Assembly (NCBI RefSeq): GCF_900103955.1
Contig: NZ_FNIL01000010.1
Location: 59,523-119,109 of the forward strand
DNA from: Alkalicoccus daliensis
GTDB lineage: Bacteria; Bacillota; Bacilli; Bacillales; Salisediminibacteriaceae
Length of the DNA: 59,587 bases
Direction of reading: 5' to 3'
Under the pieces are notes generated by a model. The model saw only the letters and a program-made list of their open reading frames with translations, ran no database searches and was not told where the DNA came from. Made by a program: the position numbers and the translations under genes. Below are positions 41,471-49,532 of this stretch, piece by piece. The number at the start of each line of letters is the position of its first letter. Within the stretch, counting starts at the first letter, position 1.

Positions 41471-42142
41471 ATGACACAGTTTATTGTAAACTTAGTAGAA
41501 GATGAAGAAAATCTTGGAAAAGTCATCAAAGCTTATATGGAAAAAGAGGGATGGGAAGTAAATCACTATACAGATGGTAAGAAAGCATCTGAAGAAATAT
41601 CAAACCCTCCCCATTTATGGATTCTCGATATTATGCTGCCGGGAATGGATGGATATCAGCTGTTAAAGTCTATTAAGGCGGAAGCAGATACTCCGGTTAT
41701 ATTTATTTCAGCAAGAGATAAGGATCTGGATAGAGTACTTGGCTTGGAATTAGGAAGCGATGACTACCTTGCAAAGCCATTTTTACCGGAAGAATTGGTA
41801 ATTCGTGCGAAAAAAATGCTGACACGAGTGTATCCGCCGGAAGTAAATGAAAAAGATGATATAGAGCTGAACGGATATATTATTGATCCTACTTCGCGAA
41901 CTGTACATGACGGCAGCGAACATATTGAATTAACTACAAAAGAAATGGATCTGGTTATTCTGCTTACGTCCCATATCGGTGAAGCCCTCTCCAGGGAAAC
42001 TATTATTGAATATGTATGGGGTACAGATTATTTTGGTTCGGAACGGGCAGTGGATGATGTTGTTCGCCGCGTGCGTAAGAAGCTGCCAAGGATACATCTG
42101 GAAACACTTTACGGATATGGGTACCGGGTTCTGCTCTCATGA
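41471..42142 (+). CDS. cssR: OmpR-family response regulator, CssR type
   Basis: This 223-aa protein has receiver residues 4-115: acidic pocket VEDEEN, phosphoacceptor D53 in LWILDIMLPGMDGYQLL, FISARDKDLDRVLGLELGSDDYLAKPF. The winged-helix DNA-binding domain (127-223) has LTTKEMDLVILL, WGTDYFGSERAVDDVVRRVRKKLP and YGYGYR. The sequence is close to B. subtilis CssR as recalled (PHLWILDIMLP, DYFGTDRVVDD). CssR activates htrA/htrB in response to misfolded secreted proteins. It overlaps cssS by 4 bp. The start is ATG 41471 after GTGAGGAG. Confidence 0.85.
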   Translation: MTQFIVNLVEDEENLGKVIKAYMEKEGWEVNHYTDGKKASEEISNPPHLWILDIMLPGMDGYQLLKSIKAEADTPVIFISARDKDLDRVLGLELGSDDYLAKPFLPEELVIRAKKMLTRVYPPEVNEKDDIELNGYIIDPTSRTVHDGSEHIELTTKEMDLVILLTSHIGEALSRETIIEYVWGTDYFGSERAVDDVVRRVRKKLPRIHLETLYGYGYRVLLS

Positions 42143-43500
42143 TTCGTCTCAACCTGACGCAGAGAATCTGGTTTTCGTTTATTTCGATTCTCCTGCTTGT
42201 AGCGCTTCTTATCGGTGTGATCTATCCGATATCTTTAAAAGGAGCACTTACGGAGGAAACATACCGTATTATAGAGCAGGAACAAATGCGCTGGGCGAAT
42301 CCGCAGGGAGAACATGTAGTACCTCCACAATCGGAGCTTGATTTTATTGAGAGGCGGGAAGCGGAGCGCTCCGTGTTCCATTTCTTTTTAATGAATCAGC
42401 TCGCGACAATTGAAGGAGATCCTGTACCTAATGAAGTTCTTCAGGAAATGGGGGAGCGGGCACAGGAGCAAATGACACGACGAGGCCGCTATGAGTTAAC
42501 ATACAACGGGGCTACGCTTTTTTATGTAGTTTATAAAGTATATACAACAAGCGGCGAAGCATATCACGTGTCATATATGTGGGATACGTACAGGGATCAG
42601 ATGGTGGACCGGTTATGGGGACGGCTCAGCTATATAATGCTTTTTGCTGGCCTGATGAGTCTTGTACCTGCTTTTTGGCTGAAACACTATTTGCGTCAGC
42701 CTTTAACAAGCCTTGGTAACCATTTTGAGCAGATTGCCGAAAGAAACTGGAAAGAGCCGTTTTACTGGAACGGAGATGAAGATTTTGAAAAGCTCTCCAA
42801 TCAATTTGAAAAGATGCGACAGAATCTGATCCGCTACGATTCCGCGCAGAAAACATTTATGCAGCATGCTTCCCATGAACTGAAAACACCGATTATGATA
42901 GTAAAAAGTTATGCTCAGTCTGTGAAAGATGGAGTCACTCCAAAGGAAAATATGGATGAAACCATGGATGTAATAATTGAAGAATCCAACCGGATGGAAA
43001 AGCGGGTAAAAGATATGCTGTACTATACCAAGCTGGATTCTTTAAGAGAAACACCGATGGAAGTTACTGAATTTCCTTTTGGCTCGATTGCTTACAGAGT
43101 AGAGCAGCGTTTCCGGGTGACGAGAGAAGATGTGAAGATTATCGTGCAAGGTGATCAGACAGTGATCCGGGGTGACAAAGAACAAATGAACGTACTGCTT
43201 GAAAATCTTGTGGAAAACTCGCTGCGATATGCAATTGATAAAATAGTACTGAGAGCGGAAGAAACAGAGGATCAGGTACTTATCCATGTAAGTAACAATG
43301 GAGAAAATATCCCTCTGGATGAGGTGGATCATTTGTTTACACCTTTCAGAAAAGGTAATAAGGGCCAATTTGGCCTTGGGCTTGCAATTGTGAAAAGCAT
43401 CTGCGAACTGCATCATGGCTATCCGGTAGTGACGAATGAAGAAGATGGAGTCACTTTTACTATTCACTTACCGAAAGACCAGAATTTCGATGTGAAGTAA
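42139..43500 (+). CDS. cssS: Sensor histidine kinase, CssS type
   Basis: This 453-aa protein has span 1 (about residues 10-33) and span 2 (about 163-182) bracketing an extracellular sensor domain of ~130 residues. Then come HAMP, the H-box with H246 (QHASHELKTPIMIVKSYAQS), N-box LLENLVENSLRYA, and G1/G2 boxes (VSNNGENIPLDEVDHLF, GQFGLGLAIVKSI). The architecture and cssR partner fit the secretion-stress sensor. It sits next to the yha/prsA region rather than beside htrB, so the regulon may include the nearby export genes; that is inference. The terminator is 110 bp downstream. Confidence 0.85.
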   Translation: MIRLNLTQRIWFSFISILLLVALLIGVIYPISLKGALTEETYRIIEQEQMRWANPQGEHVVPPQSELDFIERREAERSVFHFFLMNQLATIEGDPVPNEVLQEMGERAQEQMTRRGRYELTYNGATLFYVVYKVYTTSGEAYHVSYMWDTYRDQMVDRLWGRLSYIMLFAGLMSLVPAFWLKHYLRQPLTSLGNHFEQIAERNWKEPFYWNGDEDFEKLSNQFEKMRQNLIRYDSAQKTFMQHASHELKTPIMIVKSYAQSVKDGVTPKENMDETMDVIIEESNRMEKRVKDMLYYTKLDSLRETPMEVTEFPFGSIAYRVEQRFRVTREDVKIIVQGDQTVIRGDKEQMNVLLENLVENSLRYAIDKIVLRAEETEDQVLIHVSNNGENIPLDEVDHLFTPFRKGNKGQFGLGLAIVKSICELHHGYPVVTNEEDGVTFTIHLPKDQNFDVK

Positions 43501-43610
43501 TTAAATTTAAACGTAAGAAAAGCCTTGTAAGTGGCAGGGCAGCTGAGAAAGCTGCCTTTACACACAAAAGCATCAAAGAGAATATTTAAACTGAATATTT
43601 CTTGTTCAAC

Positions 43611-43636
43611 AGTCCTCTGTAATGAGGACTTTTTTT
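43611..43636 (+). terminator. Terminator after cssRS
   Basis: AGTCCTC / GAGGACT stem, 6-nt loop, followed by TTTTTT. Confidence 0.88.
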
Positions 43637-43846
43637 ATGCAGGAAATTATAAGTGACTTTTTCTATGGGTAACCTGCCAGGAGATAGACAGGCAGCAGAG
43701 AAGAAGGGCCATGCGTGAAAACATCATCCGCAAGGTACCTGCAGATAATCATAGTGGTCCATTATGCCACGTCTTTAATAAAAATTAGGAGTTCGAAACA
43801 AGAAAGGGCCACAAGGGAGATAATAGAATAAAAATATTATGAATGA

Positions 43847-44062
43847 TATTCTCTCCATAAGAAAAGCCAGGAATACGAGTGGAATGGTAAAGAACCATTA
43901 TCCAAAAACATTCGTGACATTGCAGGACAGGGAAGTATCGTAAAAAGTCAAAGCGCTTTTGTTTTTAACGGTAGTGGACGGGTGGCAGGTGCATACGGTA
44001 AAAATGTATTCGAGTGGCCGGAAAATGAATTAATGCAAATTAAGTACTTTAAAAATGAGTAA
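43847..44062 (+). pseudogene. Orphan 3' gene fragment without a start codon
   Basis: An open segment of 71 codons follows a stop at 43844 and ends at TAA 44060. The reading YEWNGKEPLSKNIRDIAGQG, SQSAFVFNGSGRVAGAYGK, NVFEWPENELMQIKYFKNE has normal amino-acid composition, and no family was recognised. It has no ATG, GTG or TTG with a ribosome site near its beginning, so it is best read as the surviving C-terminal part of a lost gene. Its stop codon falls inside the first unit of the adjacent repeat array. Confidence 0.4.
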
Positions 44063-44165
44063 AGCATGCCGGCGCGGGAGTGAAAGGTTCATACGTGAGT
44101 AAACTCTGTTTAAAATGAGTAAATCACGATAACGCGATAGTAACGAGTCCACAGTGAGAGTAAAT
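44057..44165 (+). repeat. Array of six degenerate units, ~20-bp period, consensus GAGTAAA
   Basis: Units begin at 44057 (GAGTAAAGC), 44078 (GAGTGAAAG), 44097 (GAGTAAACT), 44117 (GAGTAAATC), 44138 (TAGTAACGA) and 44158 (GAGTAAATC). Spacings are 21, 19, 20, 21 and 20 bp, close to two helical turns. Only the GAGTRA(A) core is conserved; the other ~13 bp vary. It is not a CRISPR array: units are too short and not identical. Confidence 0.65.
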
Positions 44166-44381
44166 CAACATATATTCTCAGGAGAAGATGTAATATTAAA
44201 CAGACGAACTTTTTCCTTAGATTTAGAAATTTGTTTAATGAAGAAATTTAATATTTAAGTTCTGCATTATATAAAAAGTCCGCTCCTTTAAATTTACAGG
44301 AGGAAGAAAGTGATCTTTTTAACGAACGTGCGTTTCATGTTATAATATTGGTATTCAGCTGGAAAGGGGCGGCTTCTTAAA

Positions 44382-45320
44382 ATGAAAAAAGGAATCGGTC
44401 AGCATCAAATAGGAGAGACGGTAGATTTATACTTATTAATAAAATACGCAAAAAAAGGAATAGCAAGTAACGGTAAACCTTTTTTAACATTACATTTTAC
44501 AGATAAAACTGGAGAAATTGAGGCGAAAATGTGGGGGATTACCCCTGAGGATGAAGCTAAATATATTTCAGGTACGGTGACACAGGTGAGTGGAGACATT
44601 CAGGACTTCCGCGGGAATCGCCAGCTCCGGTTAAAAACAATTCGAAAGCCGGACAAAGAAATGAAAGCGGAAGATTTTATGCCTTCTGCACCTATGGCGA
44701 AAGAGATAATGCTGGAACAGGTAAATCAGTATCTGTTTGAAATGAGCAATGCAAAAATCCAGCGCATTACACGCCACCTGTTTAAAAAACATCAACAGGC
44801 TTTTTCGGTTTCTCCTGCTGCAACGAAAAACCATCATGAATATGTATCAGGACTGCTGTATCATGTACTGTCCATGCTGGAGCTGGCAAGGGGAATTGCA
44901 GATCAGTATGTTTCTTTGAACAGGGATCTTCTTTATGCAGGAGTAATACTTCATGATATGGCGAAAGTGCGGGAATTATCAGGACCGATGGGTACCCAGT
45001 ATACTTTGGAGGGTAAGCTGCTTGGTCATATATCCATTATGGTTTCCGAAGTGGATGAGGCATCCAAAGAGCTTGGGATCGAAGGAGAAGAAGTACTGGT
45101 ATTACAGCATATGATCTTGTCTCATCATTCGAAGGGAGAATGGGGCAGTCCAAAACCTCCTATGGTGAAAGAAGCAGAAATACTTCATATGATTGATAAC
45201 ATTGATGCAAAAATGAATATGATGGACAGAGCCTTGGACAGAACGCAGCCAGGAGAATTCAGTGAAAGAATTTTCGCCATGGACCAGCGTTCATTTTATA
45301 AACCAATTTTTATCGACTGA
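44382..45320 (+). CDS. yhaM: 3'-5' exoribonuclease YhaM
   Basis: This 312-aa protein has an N-terminal OB-fold nucleic-acid domain (about residues 10-90: [32 protein letters not shown]) and a C-terminal HD-domain phosphohydrolase. The metal residues are visible in [30 protein letters not shown] and HMILSHH. This is the YhaM arrangement. The enzyme degrades RNA 3' ends and has Mn-dependent activity on ssDNA in B. subtilis. GAAAGGGGCGG lies ahead of ATG 44382, with TATAAT at 44341. A strong terminator follows. Confidence 0.92.
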   Translation: MKKGIGQHQIGETVDLYLLIKYAKKGIASNGKPFLTLHFTDKTGEIEAKMWGITPEDEAKYISGTVTQVSGDIQDFRGNRQLRLKTIRKPDKEMKAEDFMPSAPMAKEIMLEQVNQYLFEMSNAKIQRITRHLFKKHQQAFSVSPAATKNHHEYVSGLLYHVLSMLELARGIADQYVSLNRDLLYAGVILHDMAKVRELSGPMGTQYTLEGKLLGHISIMVSEVDEASKELGIEGEEVLVLQHMILSHHSKGEWGSPKPPMVKEAEILHMIDNIDAKMNMMDRALDRTQPGEFSERIFAMDQRSFYKPIFID

Positions 45321-45329
45321 ATACGTAAA

Positions 45330-45358
45330 AAAGAGCCCTTATTGATTAAGGGCTCTTT
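45330..45358. terminator. Bidirectional terminator after yhaM
   Basis: AAAGAGCCCTTA / TAAGGGCTCTTT, perfect 12-bp arms with a 5-nt loop, between convergent genes. Confidence 0.88.
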
Positions 45359-45377
45359 CGTATGTGATAATAATCTA

Positions 45378-45710
45378 TTAAGTAAGAGGTTCCATTGTAT
45401 TCTGCTCTTTTTGTGAACCATGATGCATCGTATCAGTTTCAAAATTCTTAGATTTAAAATCTACTAATACATCATTATAAAATTTATCGTAGCAGGAAGA
45501 GCTGAACCACTCATCGACCGTTAAGTCACTGCAGTTTTCAAAAACTTCCTTCCAGTGAATGAAAAGAAAAGATTCAACTCGGTCATGTACAACTGGAAAG
45601 TAAACCAGTGGACTTTGTTCAACGGTGTTATCCATTTGATCCATTACAGATTTCACGAGCAATTGTTGAAATTCTCCGTAGCTGAGTTCTGATAATTTAG
45701 TTCGCGCCAT
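45378..45710 (-). CDS. Conserved-looking 110-aa protein of unknown function
   Basis: ATG 45710 (MARTKLSELSYGEFQQLLVKSV) follows GGAGG; a longer reading to 45773 lacks a ribosome site. The protein is soluble and mixed, with two short helices, YFPVVHDRVESFLFIHWKEVF, a CYDKFYNDVLVDF segment and a polar tail ending EQNTMEPLT. No family was recognised. It lies convergent with yhaM, 97 bp downstream of prsA on the same strand, where B. subtilis has yhaL, but it does not resemble YhaL, which is a small membrane protein. Confidence 0.65.
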   Translation of the reverse strand: MARTKLSELSYGEFQQLLVKSVMDQMDNTVEQSPLVYFPVVHDRVESFLFIHWKEVFENCSDLTVDEWFSSSCYDKFYNDVLVDFKSKNFETDTMHHGSQKEQNTMEPLT

Positions 45711-45807
45711 ATGATAACCTCCGGTAAAATAAGTATTACTAGAGGTGTTCCCGTTCTGCGAATTTACAAACACTATAAATTGTATAAATTTGTGGGAGTG
45801 AAAAAGA

Positions 45808-46788
45808 TTAATCTAAAGTGAATCCCTCCAGTTCTTCATCATGAATTGTTATTTCCACATTTTCGAGTAAAGCTTCCTTATGGCGATTCTTTTCATACAT
45901 TCTTCTTTCATTCACAGAAGTATACAGCTGTTCGCTTACTTCTTCATACGGATCGTCAAACGGAATGCGGTCTAATACTTCTATAATGTGATATCCAAAC
46001 TGGCTCTGGACAGGTTCACTAATTTCTCCTGCTTCCAGGGAAAAAGCTGCTTTTTCAAAGGGGGGAGTCATAGTACCTCTTCTGAAAAAGCCAAGTTCTC
46101 CTCCTTCTTCACTTGACCCGGGATCCTGCGAATAACTTTCAGCAAGTTCAGCGAAGTCTGCTTCACCATCATTCAGCAGGGATATTAATTCTTCTGCAGT
46201 TTCTTCATCTCCTACAAGAATATGTCTCGCTTCGACTTCCTGTCCTTTTTCATATTCTTCCAATAAAGACTCTTCTTCAATTTCGCTGCTCAGGCCAGTT
46301 AATTCTTCCATAACCAGATGCTCCAGAATTCTTCCGCGCAGCTCAGCTTCGCTGCGGACTCCCTGCATTTCCATGATTTGATAAAATTCCTCGTTGTTTT
46401 CCATCCCCATGGTATCCATTAAAAAAGAAATTTCCGATTCTATGTCTGTTTCTGTAATACCTAACGCCTCTGCTTCATTTTCAAAGACTTTATTATGAAT
46501 TAACAATTCAAGAATTTCTTCCCCGTACATTTCTTTTAAAACCGTGACAAACTCTTCTTCCGCTACATCTCCAACACTTGTTTCAGCTGTGAGTATAACT
46601 TCTTCCTCTTCTTCCACAGCTTCAGGCTCATTGACATTTTCTTCAATATTATCTACAGAATTATTATCTTCCTCGAGTTGCAGGTTGTTATTGTTATTTT
46701 CATCCGTTACAGCTTCAGTTTCATTGACTGCATCGTCTGTGTTCGTACAGGCAGTTAGTAAAACAATAAAAAATAATAAGAATTTCAT
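45808..46788 (-). CDS. prsA: PrsA-like lipoprotein, parvulin-type peptidyl-prolyl isomerase
   Basis: This 326-aa protein starts [19 protein letters not shown], a lipoprotein signal with lipobox LLTAC (Cys14). A long Asn/Asp/Glu-rich linker follows (residues 15-70). Then comes a SurA_N-like helical domain (70-190) and the parvulin domain [20 protein letters not shown] ... [24 protein letters not shown] ... [10 protein letters not shown]. PrsA folds secreted proteins outside the membrane and is essential in B. subtilis. The location next to scoC supports orthology. The very acidic linker is unusual and fits a high-salt or alkaline habitat. Confidence 0.87.
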   Translation of the reverse strand: MKFLLFFIVLLTACTNTDDAVNETEAVTDENNNNNLQLEEDNNSVDNIEENVNEPEAVEEEEEVILTAETSVGDVAEEEFVTVLKEMYGEEILELLIHNKVFENEAEALGITETDIESEISFLMDTMGMENNEEFYQIMEMQGVRSEAELRGRILEHLVMEELTGLSSEIEEESLLEEYEKGQEVEARHILVGDEETAEELISLLNDGEADFAELAESYSQDPGSSEEGGELGFFRRGTMTPPFEKAAFSLEAGEISEPVQSQFGYHIIEVLDRIPFDDPYEEVSEQLYTSVNERRMYEKNRHKEALLENVEITIHDEELEGFTLD

Positions 46789-46936
46789 TTTATTGCCCCC
46801 TCACAAATACTGACTATTATATTAGCACATTATGTATCTGCTGGGTATTGCTATATTATCCAGGTATGTAGTTACAGAGCCAAATAAAATGTAAATTGCT
46901 GGTTTGGTAATGTGGGGATTGAACAGGAATTAAAAG

Positions 46937-46966
46937 AGCTCCTTCACTGTCATTAGTAAAGGAGCT
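46937..46966 (-). terminator. Terminator after the 59-aa membrane protein
   Basis: AGCTCCTT / AAGGAGCT arms with a 14-nt loop; on the minus strand it is followed by CTTTTAATT. Confidence 0.7.
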
Positions 46967-46982
46967 GCTTAACTTGAATTTC

Positions 46983-47162
46983 TTAAGCTAAATAAATTCT
47001 AACAAAGGATGAAGTAATGAGAATAGTAATAAGAACATTTACTGTGCGGAAAATTTTTGGCTGCTTTTCTTCAGGAATTTCCTTCGTTACACATAAATTA
47101 TTTGTCATCGTATTAATAACAAAAAGATAAAACATTGCAAATAATATAAATGGAATATACAT
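46983..47162 (-). CDS. 59-aa two-span membrane protein
   Basis: ATG 47162 with AGGAGG seven nt upstream decides the start; a longer reading is rejected. Two hydrophobic segments (MYIPFILFAMFYLFVINTM and VLITILITSSFVRIYLA) flank a basic loop (VTKEIPEEKQPKIFRT). No family was recognised. It is divergent from the YpmS-like gene. The good ribosome site and own terminator support reality. No function is proposed. Confidence 0.65.
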   Translation of the reverse strand: MYIPFILFAMFYLFVINTMTNNLCVTKEIPEEKQPKIFRTVNVLITILITSSFVRIYLA

Positions 47163-47330
47163 ATTTTGCCTCCTGGGGTAACTTACTGGCTCATTCACGC
47201 CTGCATAAAAGGTAACATTTCTTATCCGTTGCACAGGGTACAAAGAAACTGTACATTTAGTGTATCAAATATTTGTTTGAAAGAAAACGAATCATTATTA
47301 TTCGTTTACTGGAAGGGGGAGATTTTAAAC

Positions 47331-47897
47331 ATGTGGAAAGCAGCGTTTTTTATATTATTAGCGCTCGTAATTATTAGCATAGCGGGGCTTTGGATCTGGG
47401 TGGATCAAAATTTAACTGTAGAGGAAACTGAATCTTTTACAGCACCTGAAATTGAAAATGTGGAAGGACCTTCTTTTCTGGTTTCTGCCACTAGAGAAGA
47501 TGCAAATGCATGGCTTCAGAGAGAATTGGAAGAAGAAGAGGATGCAGATGATTTTATTTTAACTATTGATGATGCAGTTTATTTCGAAACAAGTCTTACT
47601 GTATTTGGTATGAACATTCCATTAGAAGTCGATTTTCAGCCTGAAGTATCAGAGGATGGGAATATATGGCTGCGTGAGGACGGCTTTCGCCTGGGAGCAC
47701 TTGAGCTGCCAGCAGCACAAATTTTTCATTTGATCGGAGATAATATTGACCTGCCCGAATGGATAAGTGTAGCACCGAATGAAAGTTCATTATATTTAAA
47801 TTTAAGAGAATTAGAAACAGAAGAATTTGTGATTGAAGCCCAATCTGTAGATTTGGAAAATAATGATATTGAATTTCGAATTACTGCAGCAGAATAG
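47331..47897 (+). CDS. YpmS-like membrane-anchored protein (DUF2140)
   Basis: ATG 47331 after GGAAGGGGGAG gives 188 aa; the upstream extension from 47166 is rejected. An N-terminal anchor (AAFFILLALVIISIAGLWIWV) is followed by an acidic extracellular domain with alternating strands (FVIEAQSVDLENNDIEFRI). The pattern ATREDANAWLQREL and FGMNIPLEVDFQPEVSEDGNIWL resembles DUF2140 (YpmS). The function is unknown in the family. The charge bias matches the neighbouring PrsA-like protein. Confidence 0.7.
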   Translation: MWKAAFFILLALVIISIAGLWIWVDQNLTVEETESFTAPEIENVEGPSFLVSATREDANAWLQRELEEEEDADDFILTIDDAVYFETSLTVFGMNIPLEVDFQPEVSEDGNIWLREDGFRLGALELPAAQIFHLIGDNIDLPEWISVAPNESSLYLNLRELETEEFVIEAQSVDLENNDIEFRITAAE

Positions 47898-47936
47898 AGG
47901 CAGCCTGGATATTCAAGGTAAGTAATTTAGAATAAT

Positions 47937-47976
47937 AAAAGAGCACGAGGATAACTTTCTATCCGCGTGCTCTTTT
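47937..47976. terminator. Bidirectional terminator between convergent genes
   Basis: AAAAGAGCACG with GGATA / TATCC extension and CGTGCTCTTTT; strong stem, T-runs on both sides. Confidence 0.88.
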
Positions 47977-48002
47977 ATTTGCCGATTGGATATTTCATTA
48001 AA

Positions 48003-48554
48003 TTATTTAGCTTCCTGCTCTACCATTGGCCGAATAACATGAAATCCGTTCACGTTTTCTTCTATCAAGCAAGCACTGGGCGCTGTCATCATCTGTCGGA
48101 AAGCAAAGAAGTCATACGTGCTTAATCCGAAGTTTACCGCTGACAAAATAGCAATGTAATGCGTATGCGCTGGAAATAGCGCAGCTAAAATAATGGCAGC
48201 TGAAGTAATAGTCAATACAGGTGAAACGGTAGAGATCATACTTAAGTTTTTTGTTAATGGCTGTTTAGCGGAATAATAAAAATACGGCCACTGAAATTTG
48301 CGGTACCCGAAACGTGCTTGTTTACCTGAAAGCCAAATAGGAAGACAGTGCAGGATCAGGTGAATCGGGACAACTGCTGCAATCCCTGCTATTACAGGAA
48401 AGAAGCCGTAATCGACCAATGGCCTCTGTGTACCAAAGGTCTGAAACATAGTAAAGAAAATAAGAAAATATGAGAGCATCACCATAGCGGAAAGAAACCA
48501 CATGCGTGTTCTGCCAATTTCTTTTGCCACAGATACAGTTTTTAAACAATTCAT
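48003..48554 (-). CDS. DUF3267-like integral membrane protein
   Basis: ATG 48554 (MNCLKTVSVAKEIGR) gives 183 aa, after a weak AAAGG site; the upstream extension is not supported. Four or five spans are seen, with a degenerate zinc-protease-like motif IHLILHCLPIW in span 2 that recalls the HExxH-derived site of DUF3267 proteins (His-x3-His). It lies between prsA and scoC in the position of B. subtilis yhaH-type genes, but synteny was not resolved further. Function unknown. Confidence 0.6.
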   Translation of the reverse strand: MNCLKTVSVAKEIGRTRMWFLSAMVMLSYFLIFFTMFQTFGTQRPLVDYGFFPVIAGIAAVVPIHLILHCLPIWLSGKQARFGYRKFQWPYFYYSAKQPLTKNLSMISTVSPVLTITSAAIILAALFPAHTHYIAILSAVNFGLSTYDFFAFRQMMTAPSACLIEENVNGFHVIRPMVEQEAK

Positions 48555-48661
48555 ATAAGAAAACCCTTTCGATAACAAGTTAATTAGTAGCACTTTGCTA
48601 ATGTACTCCTGTATCGAAGAGAAATCAATACTTTTTACAAAAAAAATAAAACTGACCGGAT

Positions 48662-49273
48662 TTATTTTCCAGGCAGCTTTTTATAAGAATCCACAGGCTG
48701 GGGCTTCCTATTTTTTGGCACAGGAATTAATTTTCCGTCTACTTCGTCAAAGTCTTCCTCAAATTTGCTCATTGATTTCTCGAAAATCTGGATAAAATCA
48801 GGTCCATAAACGTGTTTTACAATACTGATTAATTCCGAAAACTCTGGAAATTTACCATATAAATCTTTAATGGGCAGAGAACCGGTATATACACTGTAAG
48901 TATCAGGGTTATAGCTTTCAAAAGATTCCAGAAGCAGTTCTTCTCCTTCTGCTGTTAAGTATACATACGTATTCCTTTTATCATTGGCTCGTTTAGAAAA
49001 TGTAAGTAATCCGCGCTCTTCCAATTTTTTAGAGAAATTAAAAGCAGTAGAGACATGCATAACGCCGAACTTAGCAATATCTGAAATAGAAGCACCCTCA
49101 AGGTGATAAGCTATCCACAAAATATGATGTTCGTTAATATTTAAGTCAAATGGTTTAATCCATGCCTGCCAGTCCTTTTCAATAGATTTCCATAAAGCTT
49201 TGCTTAGCTGCGCTATTTTATGACTGAACATAATAGATTGTTTCATTGACTGCATCTTGGGATCCTGGTCCAT
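48662..49273 (-). CDS. scoC: ScoC (Hpr), MarR-family transition-state regulator
   Basis: ATG 49273 after AGGAGG gives 203 aa. The block [82 protein letters not shown] matches the B. subtilis ScoC winged-helix region almost residue for residue from memory. ScoC represses exoprotease (aprE, nprE) and sporulation-linked genes as a dimer. The C-terminal part is divergent and Lys/Pro-rich. It sits between the DUF3267 gene and serC as in B. subtilis. Confidence 0.93.
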   Translation of the reverse strand: MDQDPKMQSMKQSIMFSHKIAQLSKALWKSIEKDWQAWIKPFDLNINEHHILWIAYHLEGASISDIAKFGVMHVSTAFNFSKKLEERGLLTFSKRANDKRNTYVYLTAEGEELLLESFESYNPDTYSVYTGSLPIKDLYGKFPEFSELISIVKHVYGPDFIQIFEKSMSKFEEDFDEVDGKLIPVPKNRKPQPVDSYKKLPGK

Positions 49274-49458
49274 AGCTTTTCCTCCTGTCTCAATTCGTAA
49301 CTTCATTTTGCTCAGCTATTACTTTACTGGGAAAATGTTATACATATAATAACACAGGCTCCTTTGCCGACTCAATATCATTTCTGTATTTTCTGAAAAT
49401 TTATTATTAGAAAGAGGAAAATGCCTTATACAGACGATATTTTTCGACAAAGTAATTC

Positions 49459-49482
49459 GAAAAAACTGTCTGGTTTCCCAGA
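49459..49482 (-). terminator. Probable serC terminator
   Basis: Minus-strand hairpin TCTGG-GAAA-CCAGA followed by CAGTTTTTT, 51 bp past the serC stop. Confidence 0.6.
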
Positions 49483-49532
49483 AAGGGTATAAGGACATTT
49501 TCCTTAGATATTATTCTACGAAAAGAGATTTA

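Larger units (their letters stand above)
43501..44381. other. 881-bp stretch without an intact gene
   Basis: It contains the cssS terminator (43611-43636), an orphan open segment without a start (43847-44062), a six-unit ~20-bp repeat array (44057-44165) and, near the right end, TATAAT at 44341-44346 as a probable -10 for yhaM. The remainder is AT-rich with no recognisable feature. Confidence 0.6.

Noticed and set aside
44057-44165. CRISPR array
   Set aside because: Units are about 20 bp with only a 6-7 bp common core; no identical repeats or spacers and no cas genes nearby.
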